Source: Modestobacter versicolor
GTDB lineage: Bacteria > Actinomycetota > Actinomycetes > Mycobacteriales > Geodermatophilaceae
Direction of reading: 5' to 3'
Length of the DNA stretch: 64,000 nucleotides
Assembly: GCF_014195485.1 (NCBI RefSeq)
Contig: NZ_JACIBU010000001.1
Location: 2,108,001 to 2,172,000, forward strand
Below the pieces are notes generated by a model. The model did not search any database. It was not told the origin of the DNA and saw nothing but the letters and a program-made list of their open reading frames with translations. Position numbers and translations under genes: made by a program. This document shows, piece after piece, positions 23,611 to 31,493 of the stretch. Positions within the stretch are counted from its first letter, which is position 1, and every line of letters begins with the position of its first letter.

Positions 23611-24048
23611 TCAGCCGGCCGGGACCGTCGACTCCCGGGCGTCGTACTCGGCCCTCGCCGTGGCGATCTCGTCGCGGTGCCGCTCGGCCCAGTTGGTCAG
23701 GGTCACCAGCGTCTCGTAGAGCTCGGCGGCCATCGGGGTCGCCGTGTACTCGACCTTCGGGGGCACGGTCGGGTACACGGTGCGCTCCAGCAGGCCGTCG
23801 CGCTCGAGGTTGCGCAGCGTCAGGGTGAGCATCCGGCGGCTGATCCCGTCGAGCCGACGCTCCAGCTCCGTGAAGCGAACAGGACCCTGCGACGCCTCGA
23901 CCACGATCCCGATGCTCCACTTGCCGCCGATCCGGTCGAGCACCTGCCGGACGGTGCAGGCCCGCGCCTGGGCGCCGTCACCGATGCACATCTCCCGGAC
24001 CGGCTCGTCGCTGACCTGGCCGGACACACCGGTGGCTCCCTGGGACAC
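23611..24048 (-). CDS. HxlR-family transcriptional regulator
   Basis: 145-residue winged-helix regulator with the family core ACTVRQVLDRIGGKWSIGIV, FTELERRLDGISRRMLTLTL (recognition helix region) and a wing (YPTVPPKVEYTATPMA). Cys31 occupies the conserved HxlR position near the HTH, and Cys21 is close by; in relatives such cysteines sense aldehydes, quinones or disulfide stress. Divergent from an MFS exporter gene 77 bp away, its probable target. Confidence 0.88.
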   Translation of the reverse strand: MSQGATGVSGQVSDEPVREMCIGDGAQARACTVRQVLDRIGGKWSIGIVVEASQGPVRFTELERRLDGISRRMLTLTLRNLERDGLLERTVYPTVPPKVEYTATPMAAELYETLVTLTNWAERHRDEIATARAEYDARESTVPAG

Positions 24049-24125
24049 GGATGTGCCTCCTTCCGCAGACCGTCAGGGTCACACACGATCACCTCCGTTA
24101 CAACAAGTGCCCTCAGGAGGTCGTC

Positions 24126-25580
24126 GTGGTCCCGTCCCGCACCGCCGAGCGCGGTCAGCAAGGGGCGTTGCTGGTGCTCAGCACCGGCGCGCTGATGATG
24201 ATCGTCGACGAGACGATCGTGAACGTCGCACTGCCGTCGATCCAGCAGGACCTGGGGATCGCGGCGCACGACCTGTCCTGGGTGGTCAACGCCTACCTGA
24301 TCGCCTTCGGCGGGCTGCTGCTGCTCGCCGGCCGGCTGGGCGACGCGTTCGGCCGCGCGCGGGTCTTCCGGGCCGGGCTGGCGCTGTTCACCCTGGCCTC
24401 GCTGGCCTGCGCCCTGGCCGACGACGCCGGCACCCTGGTCGCCGCCCGGTTCGTCCAGGGTGCCGGCGGGGCCCTGACCTCGGCCTCCGTGCTGAGCCTG
24501 ATCGTCGGCCTGTTCCCCGACCCGGCCCAGCGCGCGCGTGCGCTCGGCGTCTACGGCTTCGTCACCGCGGCGGGCGCCTCCCTCGGGCTGCTGCTGGGCG
24601 GCGTGCTCACCCAGGCGCTGAGCTGGCACTGGGTGTTCCTGGTCAACGTGCCGCTCGGGGTCTCCGTCGGCGTCGCCGCTGCCCGGTTGGTGCCGCGCGA
24701 CCGCCCGTCCGCGCACGCCGGCCGGCCCGACGTCCTCGGTGCGGTGCTCGTCACCGGCGGGCTGATGCTGCTGGTGGGCACCATCGTGGTCAGCGGGGAC
24801 ACCGGCTGGACGACGCGCTCCCTGCTGACCGGTGCCGCCGGACTGCTCGCGCTCAGCGGGTTCGTGCTCCGGCAGCAGCACGCGACCGCTCCGCTGCTGC
24901 CCCTGGCGCTGCTGCGGTCACGGGTGCTGTCCGGCGGCGGTGCGGTGATCGCGCTGTTCGTCGCGGGGATGTTCACCCAGTTCTTCCTCGGCGCCCTCTA
25001 CCTCCAGCAGGTGCTCGGCTTCCGCCCCGGGCAGGTGGGCCTGGGGTTCCTGCCGGTCGCGGTGTCGATCGGCGTCCTCTCCCTGGTCGCCTCCCCCGTG
25101 CTGATCCGCCGGGTGGGCCCGCGGGCCGTGCTGCTGCCGAGCCTGGCCGCCGTCGTCCTGGGGCTGGGCCTGCTGGCGAGGGTCCCGGTCGACGGGGCGT
25201 ACGCGCGCGACGTGCTGCCGGCGCTGCTGCTGCTCGGCGCCGCCACCGGGCTGGCCTTTCCGGCCCTGATGGGCCTGACCATGTCCGGCTCCGCACCGGA
25301 GGACGCCGGCCTCGCCTCGGGCGTGGTCACCACCGCCCAGCAGGCCGGCGGAGCCCTCGGGCTGGCGGTGACCTCCGCCGTGGCGGCGGCGACCACCAGC
25401 GCCGCGCTGCGCGAGGGCTCACCAGCGCTGACCGCCCTCACCGAGGGCTACCGGACCGCCTTCGGGGTCGCGGCGCTGGCGGTCACCCTGGCGCTGCTGC
25501 TCGCGCTGGTGGTGTTCCGGCCGCGGCTCACCCCAGCAGGACCGACAGCACCCCGAGCAGCCGCGCAGCCACCCAGCTGA
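24126..25580 (+). CDS. MFS drug exporter, DHA2 family
   Basis: 484-residue, 14-helix major facilitator with the DHA2 motifs: DETIVNVALPSIQQDLG (helix 1), LLLLAGRLGDAFGRARVF (motif A) and the proline/glycine-rich helix 5 region VTAAGASLGLLLGGVL. GTG 24126 has AGGAGG (24115-24120) at 5-nt spacing, which fixes the start over the longer open frame. Divergent HxlR regulator upstream. The last 53 bp overlap the convergent membrane-protein gene. Confidence 0.9.
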   Translation: MVPSRTAERGQQGALLVLSTGALMMIVDETIVNVALPSIQQDLGIAAHDLSWVVNAYLIAFGGLLLLAGRLGDAFGRARVFRAGLALFTLASLACALADDAGTLVAARFVQGAGGALTSASVLSLIVGLFPDPAQRARALGVYGFVTAAGASLGLLLGGVLTQALSWHWVFLVNVPLGVSVGVAAARLVPRDRPSAHAGRPDVLGAVLVTGGLMLLVGTIVVSGDTGWTTRSLLTGAAGLLALSGFVLRQQHATAPLLPLALLRSRVLSGGGAVIALFVAGMFTQFFLGALYLQQVLGFRPGQVGLGFLPVAVSIGVLSLVASPVLIRRVGPRAVLLPSLAAVVLGLGLLARVPVDGAYARDVLPALLLLGAATGLAFPALMGLTMSGSAPEDAGLASGVVTTAQQAGGALGLAVTSAVAAATTSAALREGSPALTALTEGYRTAFGVAALAVTLALLLALVVFRPRLTPAGPTAPRAAAQPPS

Positions 25581-26133
25581 GCGGGACCGTGAGCAGCACC
25601 GCCACCAGCCGGGTGCGCCCGTCCCGCGGCAGGACGACGACCAGCACGCCCGCGACGACGACGTCGAGCACCGCCTGCACCGGGTGGTCCGCGGCGTCCC
25701 CGAGCACCCCGCCGCCCAGCGTGATGCCGGCGGCGGCGGCCAGCAGCGCCGCGGGCAGCGGTCCGGTCCGCCGGGTCGCCCAGTGGGCGGCGGCGGCCGT
25801 GGCCGGCACGGCGGTCGCGGAGAGGACCAGCCAGGCGACCAGCAGCCGGACCTCCCAACCGGCGTCCAGCACCTCGGCCGCCCAGCCGTAGTAGGCGACG
25901 GTCATCGCCGCGAAGAAGGCGGCGGCCCGGGCAGCTGCGGCGGCGAGCGACGGCGCCGACCACCCGATGAGCGCGACCGCGAGCACCCAGGCGGCCGGGT
26001 AGTGGCCGGCGTCGGCCGCCCACCGGGGACCGGAGCCGTCCGCTGCCTTGGCGGCGACCCCGGCGAGCAGCCCGGCCGCGCCGGCCAGGGCGAGCGCCGC
26101 ACCCGCCGGGGTGCGGCGCTCCGTGGTGGTCAC
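25528..26133 (-). CDS. Membrane protein of unknown function, about 201 aa
   Basis: Five to seven hydrophobic segments cover nearly all of the protein (TPAGAALALAGAAGLLAGVAA; AAWVLAVALIGWSAPSL; AFFAAMTVAYYGWAAEVL; LLVAWLVLSATAVPATAA; and C-terminal VLDVVVAGVLVVVLPRDGRT with LLTVPLSWVAARLLGVLSVL). GTG 26133 is the likely start; the frame is open further upstream. The 3' end overlaps the MFS gene by 53 bp on the opposite strand. No family recognised. Confidence 0.7.
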   Translation of the reverse strand: MTTTERRTPAGAALALAGAAGLLAGVAAKAADGSGPRWAADAGHYPAAWVLAVALIGWSAPSLAAAAARAAAFFAAMTVAYYGWAAEVLDAGWEVRLLVAWLVLSATAVPATAAAAHWATRRTGPLPAALLAAAAGITLGGGVLGDAADHPVQAVLDVVVAGVLVVVLPRDGRTRLVAVLLTVPLSWVAARLLGVLSVLLG

Positions 26134-26192
26134 GCGCCCGATGCTGCCGTCACCGGCCACCGGCGGTGGACCGCCGCGCCGGGGTGACACGC

Positions 26193-26222
26193 TGCACACT
26201 GAGCAAGCTTGCACACTGTGCA
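26193..26222 (+). promoter_or_regulatory. 30-bp imperfect palindrome, probable TetR operator
   Basis: Half-site TGCACACTGAGCAAG facing CTTGCACACTGTGCA with centre AAGCTT; 26 of 30 positions are symmetric. It lies 22 bp before the GTG of the TetR-type regulator and between that gene and its divergent neighbour, the classical position of an autoregulatory operator. Confidence 0.7.
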
Positions 26223-26244
26223 GTCATAGGGTCATGCTGCTCGG

Positions 26245-26844
26245 GTGACCGAACGAGGGCTGCGCGAGCGGAAGAAGGCCGACACCCGGGCCGCGCTGGC
26301 CGCCGCGACCCTGCGCCTCGCCGTCGACCGCGGCTGGGACCACGTCACCGTCGAGGCGATCGCCACCGCGGCCGACGTCTCCTACCGCACCTTCTTCAAC
26401 CACTTCTCCAGCAAGGAGGAGGCGCTGCTGCGGCCGGGCGGCCCGGACCAGCCGCGGCTGTCCACCCGGCTGCGCGCCGTCCCCGCCGACCTGCCCCCGC
26501 TGGCCGCCGTCCGGACGGCGGTGCGCGAGGAGCTCGTCGTGCTCGAGGACGACCCGGTCGGGCTGCGCGAGCGGATGACCGTGCTGATGGGCACGCCCTC
26601 GCTGCTCCCCCGGCTGGTCGAGACCAACGCGGCCGACGAGCGCGAGTTCGCCCTCGCCGTCGCCGAGCGCACCGGCCTGGACGCCGACACCGACCTGCTG
26701 CCCGCCCTGCTGGCCGCCGTCGTCTCCGCCGCCCTGCGGGTCAGCCTGCTGCGCTGGCAGGCCCAGGGCGGCACCACCCCGCTGACCGCGCTGGCCGACG
26801 AGGCGCTCGACGCCGTCGCCGCCGGCCTGCCTGCCGCCCGCTGA
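26245..26844 (+). CDS. TetR-family transcriptional regulator
   Basis: 199-residue regulator: the HTH is in VTVEAIATAADVSYRTFFNHFSSKEEALL (about residues 31-60), followed by an all-helical ligand domain. GTG 26245 is 22 bp after a 30-bp palindrome, the probable operator, and the MFS exporter gene follows 31 bp later in the same direction, so it likely represses itself and the pump and is released by a pump substrate. Lacks any other recognisable domain. Confidence 0.92.
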   Translation: MTERGLRERKKADTRAALAAATLRLAVDRGWDHVTVEAIATAADVSYRTFFNHFSSKEEALLRPGGPDQPRLSTRLRAVPADLPPLAAVRTAVREELVVLEDDPVGLRERMTVLMGTPSLLPRLVETNAADEREFALAVAERTGLDADTDLLPALLAAVVSAALRVSLLRWQAQGGTTPLTALADEALDAVAAGLPAAR

Positions 26845-26875
26845 CGCACCCCCACCCGCACCCGACAGGAGCACC

Positions 26876-28438
26876 ATGACCAGCACCACCGACGTCGCCG
26901 AGGCGAGCGCCCCGGCCGCCGCAATGAGCCGGCGGGAGGTCCTCCAGGCGCTGTCCGGCCTGATGATGGGGATCTTCGTGTCGATCCTCGCGGCGACCGT
27001 CGTCTCCAACGCCCTGCCCACGATCATCTCCGACCTGGGCGGCAGCCAGTCGGTCTACACCTGGGTGGTCACCGCCGAGCTGCTGGCGATGACCGTCACC
27101 GTGCCGCTGTGGGGCAAGCTCGCGGACCTGGTGAACCAGAAGCTGCTCGTCCAGCTCTCCCTGGCCCTGTTCGTCGCCGGCTCGCTGCTGGCCGGGCTGT
27201 CTCAGGACACCACCACGCTGATCGTCTCCCGGGTGATCCAGGGCATCGGCGCCGGCGGCCTGACGGCGCTGGTCCAGGTCGTGATGGCCGCGATGATCCC
27301 GCCGCGCGAGCTGGGCCGGTACGCCGGCATCTTCGGCGCCGTCTTCGCCGTGGCCACCGTCGCCGGGCCGCTCATCGGCGGCGTCATCGTCGACACCTCG
27401 TGGCTGGGCTGGCGCTGGTGCTTCTTCATCGGCGTCCCGTTCGCGCTGGCCGCGATCGTGCTGCTGCAGAAGACCCTGAAGCTGCGCACCGTGCGGCGCC
27501 CCGGCGTCCGCATCGACTGGCTGGGCGCCCTGCTGATCACCGCCGGCGTCAGCCTGCTGCTGATCTGGGTCACCCTCGCCGGCGACCGCTACGACTGGGT
27601 CTCCGCCGAGACCGCGCTGATGGTCGGCGGCTCGCTCGCGCTGCTCGCGCTGGCCGTGCTCGTCGAGTCCCGGGCGAGCGAGCCGGTGATCCCGCTGAGC
27701 ATCTTCGGCAACCGCACGGTCACCCTCACCGTCATCGCCAGCGCGCTGGTCGGTGTGGCCCTGTTCGGCGGGACGGTCTTCCTCTCCCAGTACTTCCAGA
27801 TCTCCCGCGGCTACTCCCCCACCGCGGCGGGCCTGCTGTCGCTGCCGATGATCGGCGGGCTGCTGGTCTCCTCCACGGTGGCCGGCGCGCTGATCACCAA
27901 GACCGGCCTGTGGAAGCGGTACCTGGTCGCCGGTGCAGCGCTGATGACCGTGGGCTTCGGCCTGCTGGCCACGATCGGCGCCGGGACCTCGATGTGGCTG
28001 ATCGGCGGCTACATGGCGGTGCTGGGCGTGGGCGTCGGCATGCTCATGCAGAACCTGGTGCTGGCCGCGCAGAACGACGTCCCGGCCCGCGAGCTCGGCT
28101 CGGCCACCTCGGTGCTGTCGTTCTTCCGCAGCCTGGGCGGCACCATCGGCGTCAGCGCCCTCGGTGCGGTCCTCGCCGCCTCGGTCGCCCGGGACCTGTC
28201 GGTGCTCGGCGGGTCGTCGTCCGGCAGCGGCGCGGTGCCCGAGCTCTCCGGCCTGCCGCCGGAGGTGCAGACGCTGGTCCAGGACGCCTACGGCAACGCC
28301 ACGGCCGAGCTCTTCCTGATCGCCACCCCGCTGGCCGCCCTCGCGCTCATCGTGGTGCTGTTCGTCAAGGAGAAGCCGCTGAAGACCACCAGCGGTGCCG
28401 AGCGGCTCGAGGCCGAGGCCCAGCTCCCGGCGCACTGA
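26876..28438 (+). CDS. MFS multidrug exporter, DHA2 family
   Basis: 520-residue, 14-helix exporter. Motifs: ILAATVVSNALPTIISDLGG (helix 1), LWGKLADLVNQKLLVQ (motif A) and VATVAGPLIGGVIVD in helix 5 (antiporter motif C). ATG 26876 has AGGAG at good spacing and follows the TetR gene by 31 bp. A strong hairpin (28450-28482) ends it. Similar proteins export dyes and antibiotics; the specific substrate is unknown. Confidence 0.93.
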   Translation: MTSTTDVAEASAPAAAMSRREVLQALSGLMMGIFVSILAATVVSNALPTIISDLGGSQSVYTWVVTAELLAMTVTVPLWGKLADLVNQKLLVQLSLALFVAGSLLAGLSQDTTTLIVSRVIQGIGAGGLTALVQVVMAAMIPPRELGRYAGIFGAVFAVATVAGPLIGGVIVDTSWLGWRWCFFIGVPFALAAIVLLQKTLKLRTVRRPGVRIDWLGALLITAGVSLLLIWVTLAGDRYDWVSAETALMVGGSLALLALAVLVESRASEPVIPLSIFGNRTVTLTVIASALVGVALFGGTVFLSQYFQISRGYSPTAAGLLSLPMIGGLLVSSTVAGALITKTGLWKRYLVAGAALMTVGFGLLATIGAGTSMWLIGGYMAVLGVGVGMLMQNLVLAAQNDVPARELGSATSVLSFFRSLGGTIGVSALGAVLAASVARDLSVLGGSSSGSGAVPELSGLPPEVQTLVQDAYGNATAELFLIATPLAALALIVVLFVKEKPLKTTSGAERLEAEAQLPAH

Positions 28439-28449
28439 CACCCACCCGC

Positions 28450-28482
28450 TGCCCTGCTCCCCCACCGGGGGCAGGGCAGCGG
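28450..28482. terminator. Bidirectional terminator hairpin
   Basis: GCTGCCCTGC pairs with GCAGGGCAGC, extended by CCCC/GGGG around a short loop, 11 nt after the MFS stop codon and 2 nt from the AzlD stop on the other strand. Confidence 0.8.
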
Positions 28483-28484
28483 CG

Positions 28485-28802
28485 TCAGCCGGTGACGACG
28501 TGCACCAGCGCGCCGGCGGCACCGGCCAGCACCAGGACGACGATGAACGGCGCCCGCAGCGCCAGCGCGAGCGCGGCGACCGCCAGCCCGACCAGCCGGC
28601 CGTCCACCACCAGCGCCCCGTCGGAGGTCGCGGCCTGGACGGCGACCAGCGCCGCGAGCAGCGCGGCCGGGACGAACTCGACCACCCGGGTCACCGTCGG
28701 GTGCTGCACCCAGGCCGCCGGCACCGACAGCCCGGCCAGCTTCAGCAGGTAGCAGCCCAGCGCCCCGGCCAGCACCACGGTCCACAGCGTCCCGGTGCTC
28801 AT
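28485..28802 (-). CDS. azlD: AzlD domain protein (branched-chain amino acid export)
   Basis: 105 residues, four hydrophobic segments (TLWTVVLAGALGCYLLKLAG; VVEFVPAALLAALVAVQAA; LVGLAVAALALALRAPF; VVLVLAGAAGALVHVV). The small subunit of an AzlCD branched-chain amino acid exporter. ATGA overlap with azlC, in the usual order C then D. Confidence 0.88.
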   Translation of the reverse strand: MSTGTLWTVVLAGALGCYLLKLAGLSVPAAWVQHPTVTRVVEFVPAALLAALVAVQAATSDGALVVDGRLVGLAVAALALALRAPFIVVLVLAGAAGALVHVVTG

Positions 28803-29494
28803 GCGCGCGCCTCCCGGGTCCGCGGCCGGCCGGCGAGCCCGACCGCGACGACGGCGAGCACCACCTGCACCCCGGCCGGCACGAACGGGGTGAGTGCCAG
28901 CGCGATGACCGCACCGCCCAGCGCGACCCGGCGCTGGACGGCGGCCTCGGCGGCACCGCGGGTGAGCCGGGGCCACAGCAGCGCCAGGAACGCGGCCGGG
29001 ACGACGGAGTCCAGCGCGGCCTGCGCCGTCTCCCCCAGCGCCCCGGCACCGAGCGCGCCGACCAGCGTGGTGGCGTTCCAGCCCAGGTAGATCGTCGCAC
29101 CGGTGACCCAGAACGCGAGCCGGCCCAGCTGCGGGTCCGGGGCGGCCACCGCCATCGCCGTCGTCTCGTCGATGACGAGGTGCGCCGCGCCCGCCCGGCG
29201 CAGCCCGCCGCGCAGCGCCAGCACCGGCGCGAGCCGGACGCCGTAGACGGTGTTCCGGGTGCCGAGCAGCAGCGCGCTGCCGACCGCGGCCAACGCTCCC
29301 CCGCCGGCGCCGACCACCCCGACCAGCGCGAACTGCGAGGCGCCGGTGAACATCAGCGCGGACATCGCCAGCGCCTGCCAGGCGTCGAGCCCGGCGCCCA
29401 CCGCGGCCGCACCGAACGCGACCCCGTAGAGCCCGACGGCGACCCCGAGGCCGATCGCGTCGCGCAGCGTGGCTGTCCGGTCGGAGGTCGTCAC
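28799..29494 (-). CDS. azlC: AzlC family permease (branched-chain amino acid export)
   Basis: 231-residue membrane protein with AzlC features: SALMFTGASQFALVGVVGAG and GTRNTVYGVRLAPVL near the middle and HLVIDETTAMAVA. With AzlD it forms an amino-acid exporter. GTG 29494 is 6 nt after minus-strand TAGGGT (29506-29501), a leaderless arrangement, and there is no Shine-Dalgarno. Confidence 0.9.
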   Translation of the reverse strand: MTTSDRTATLRDAIGLGVAVGLYGVAFGAAAVGAGLDAWQALAMSALMFTGASQFALVGVVGAGGGALAAVGSALLLGTRNTVYGVRLAPVLALRGGLRRAGAAHLVIDETTAMAVAAPDPQLGRLAFWVTGATIYLGWNATTLVGALGAGALGETAQAALDSVVPAAFLALLWPRLTRGAAEAAVQRRVALGGAVIALALTPFVPAGVQVVLAVVAVGLAGRPRTREARA

Positions 29495-29500
29495 CGCCCG

Positions 29501-29506
29501 ACCCTA
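29501..29506 (-). promoter_or_regulatory. Leaderless-type -10 box of azlC
   Basis: Minus-strand TAGGGT, then CGGGCG and the GTG start; 6-nt spacing. Confidence 0.5.
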
Positions 29507-29697
29507 GGCACAGCCGCCACGGCCGGGACACCGGCGTTCCTGCCAGTGCGCGTCGGAGAGCTGCCGGGGTCACAGCTGTGCGGGCGGAGCGGACCCGACC
29601 CGCGCCGTACAGTGGAGCCGACCTGCCCACACGGGTCGCCGCTGGCCGGTGACCTGGCCTCTCCGGCAGGTCCCCCGTCGAAGGAGACACCCACAGC

Positions 29698-30858
29698 ATG
29701 TCCGACACGCTGACCGGCTCGCCTGCGCTGGACGCGGTGAACGCAGCCCTGGCCACCGTCCAGGACCCGGAGATCAACCGTCCGCTGCCCGAGCTGGGCA
29801 TGGTCAAGGACGTGCAGATCGGCATCGGGGGCGATCCGGGCGCCGTGCGCATCGAGGTCTACCTGACCGTCGCCGGCTGCCCGATGCGCGAGACGATCAC
29901 CAACCGCGTCACCCAGGCCGTCGGCGCCGTCCCCGGCGTGACCTCCGTGCAGGTCGGCCTGGACGTGATGAGCGACGAGCAGCGCACCGAGCTGCGCAAG
30001 ACGGTGCGCGGCACCGACGCCGCCGAGCCGGTCATCCCGTTCGCCCAGCCGGGCTCGCTGACCCGGGTGTACGCCGTCGCCTCGGGCAAGGGCGGCGTGG
30101 GCAAGTCCAGCGTCACGGTCAACCTGGCCGCCGCGATGGCCCGCAAGGGCCTGTCGGTCGGCGTCGTGGACGCCGACATCTACGGCCACTCGGTGCCGCG
30201 GATGCTGGGCGTCGACGACAAGCCCACCCAGGTCGACAACATGATCATGCCGCCGCAGTCCTACGGCGTGAAGGTCATCTCGATCGGCATGTTCACCCCG
30301 GGCAACACCCCGGTGGTCTGGCGTGGCCCGATGCTGCACCGCGCGCTGCAGCAGTTCCTCGCCGACGTGTGGTGGGGCGACCTGGACGTCCTGCTGCTCG
30401 ACCTGCCCCCGGGCACCGGCGACGTGGCCATCTCCATCGCCCAGCTGGTGCCGAACGCCGAGATCCTGGTCGTCACGACCCCGCAGCTGGCCGCCGCCGA
30501 GGTGGCCGAGCGCGCCGGGGCGATCGCGACCCAGACCCACCAGCAGGTGGTCGGCGTCATCGAGAACATGTCCTGGCTGGAGCTGCCCGACGGCAGCCGG
30601 ATGGAGGTCTTCGGCTCCGGCGGTGGCGAGGCCGTCTCCGACGCGCTGACCAAGACCCTCGGTGCCCGGGTGCCGCTGCTCGGCCAGATCCCGCTGGACA
30701 CCCGGCTGCGCGAGGCGGGCGACGCCGGTGCGCCGATCGTGCTCGCCCAGCCCGACGCCCCGGCCGCCCAGGCGCTGGAGAAGATCGCCGACGGGCTCAC
30801 CGTCCGCTCCCGCGGCCTCGCCGGCATGTCGCTGGGGCTGACCCCGGTCCGCCGCTAG
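29698..30858 (+). CDS. mrp: Mrp/ApbC-type P-loop ATPase
   Basis: 386 residues. An N-terminal MIP18/DUF59 domain (to about residue 100, DPEINRPLPELGMV and GCPMRETI) and the deviant Walker A SGKGGVGKSSV (residues 129-139), with DADIYGHSVPRMLG and LLLDLPPGTGDVAIS further on. Mrp/NBP35 proteins carry Fe-S clusters. The usual CxxC cluster ligands near NMS..C..C are absent (NMSWLELPDGSRMEVFGSGGG region), which is also the case in the actinobacterial Mrp I know from mycobacteria. ATG 29698 follows AGGAGA. Convergent with tatB across a palindrome copy. Confidence 0.92.
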   Translation: MSDTLTGSPALDAVNAALATVQDPEINRPLPELGMVKDVQIGIGGDPGAVRIEVYLTVAGCPMRETITNRVTQAVGAVPGVTSVQVGLDVMSDEQRTELRKTVRGTDAAEPVIPFAQPGSLTRVYAVASGKGGVGKSSVTVNLAAAMARKGLSVGVVDADIYGHSVPRMLGVDDKPTQVDNMIMPPQSYGVKVISIGMFTPGNTPVVWRGPMLHRALQQFLADVWWGDLDVLLLDLPPGTGDVAISIAQLVPNAEILVVTTPQLAAAEVAERAGAIATQTHQQVVGVIENMSWLELPDGSRMEVFGSGGGEAVSDALTKTLGARVPLLGQIPLDTRLREAGDAGAPIVLAQPDAPAAQALEKIADGLTVRSRGLAGMSLGLTPVRR

Positions 30859-30872
30859 GAACCTGCTGGAAC

Positions 30873-30933
30873 GGCCCCGGTGCAGGGGCCCGCGCCGAGC
30901 GTCAGCGAGACGTGGGGGGCACCGGGGTCCTTC
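30873..30933 (-). repeat. Dispersed nested palindrome, copy 2
   Basis: Reverse orientation: GAAGGACCCCGGTGC...GCACCGGGGCC. Outer stem GACCCCGGTGC/GCACCGGGGCC differs from copy 1 yet still pairs. Its GAAGG end begins inside the tatB stop codon (TGAAGGACC) and the other end is 14 bp after the mrp stop codon. Confidence 0.8.
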
Positions 30934-31327
30934 AGGTCGCGTCGGCGTCGAACGGCGGGGGCGTCGCGGAGTCGCGGGCCCGGGTCATCTGCGAGGGCCG
31001 GACCCGGCCGGCTGCCGCGGCGGCCGTCGCCCCCGTGGTGCCGGTGGCGCTCCCCCGGCGGACCGGGACGTCGTCGTCGTCGGCGAGCAGCTGTTGCCGG
31101 ATGAACGTCTTGGGGTGGTACTGCCGCAGGTCGATGTCGCGCAGGTGGTCGAAGTCGTCGCCCAGCGAGTCGTGCAGCTGGCCACGCACCCCGGTGATCG
31201 CCTCGCGCGCCTTCTTCAGCCCGGTCGCGGCGTCCTTGGCCAGCGAGGGCAGCCGCTCGGGGCCGAAGATGAACAGCGCCGCCAGGGCGAGGACGACGAT
31301 CTCGCCCCAGCCGATCGAGTTGAACAC
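30932..31327 (-). CDS. tatB: Sec-independent translocase subunit TatB
   Basis: 131-residue Tat component: N-terminal membrane helix (WGEIVVLALAALFIFGPERLP), amphipathic helix (LAKDAATGLKKAREAITGV), then a charged cytosolic tail. The Glu8/Gly-Pro-Glu hinge of TatB is present. It recruits Tat substrates such as the exported glycosidase in this window. It sits at the end of the sigE-rseA-htrA-tatB series, as in mycobacteria, and its stop codon merges with a palindromic repeat. Confidence 0.92.
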   Translation of the reverse strand: MFNSIGWGEIVVLALAALFIFGPERLPSLAKDAATGLKKAREAITGVRGQLHDSLGDDFDHLRDIDLRQYHPKTFIRQQLLADDDDVPVRRGSATGTTGATAAAAAGRVRPSQMTRARDSATPPPFDADAT

Positions 31328-31433
31328 CGTTCCTCCTCACGAGCCGCCGCGCCGGCCCCGCGCACCGCGGTCGTGTCCAGCGTAGGTGGGCAGCCTGACC
31401 AGCAGCTGAGCGGCAGCCCAACAGCCGGTGTCC

Positions 31434-31492
31434 GGCCCCCTCGCAGGGGCCCGCCGCGAGCCTGCGAGTGGTGGGGGGCGAGGGGGTCCTTC
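31434..31492 (-). repeat. Dispersed nested palindrome, copy 3
   Basis: Reverse orientation: GAAGGACCCCCTCGCC...GCGAGGGGGCC. Outer stem ACCCCCTCGC/GCGAGGGGGCC; the inner part contains CCCACCACTCGCAGGCTCG. It begins 1 nt past the htrA stop codon and lies between htrA and tatB on the same strand. Confidence 0.8.
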
Positions 31493-31493
31493 G

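Noticed and set aside
24097-24104. GTTACAAC as possible HxlR operator before the MFS gene
   Set aside because: Only three bases on each side are symmetric; no second copy was found in the intergenic region.
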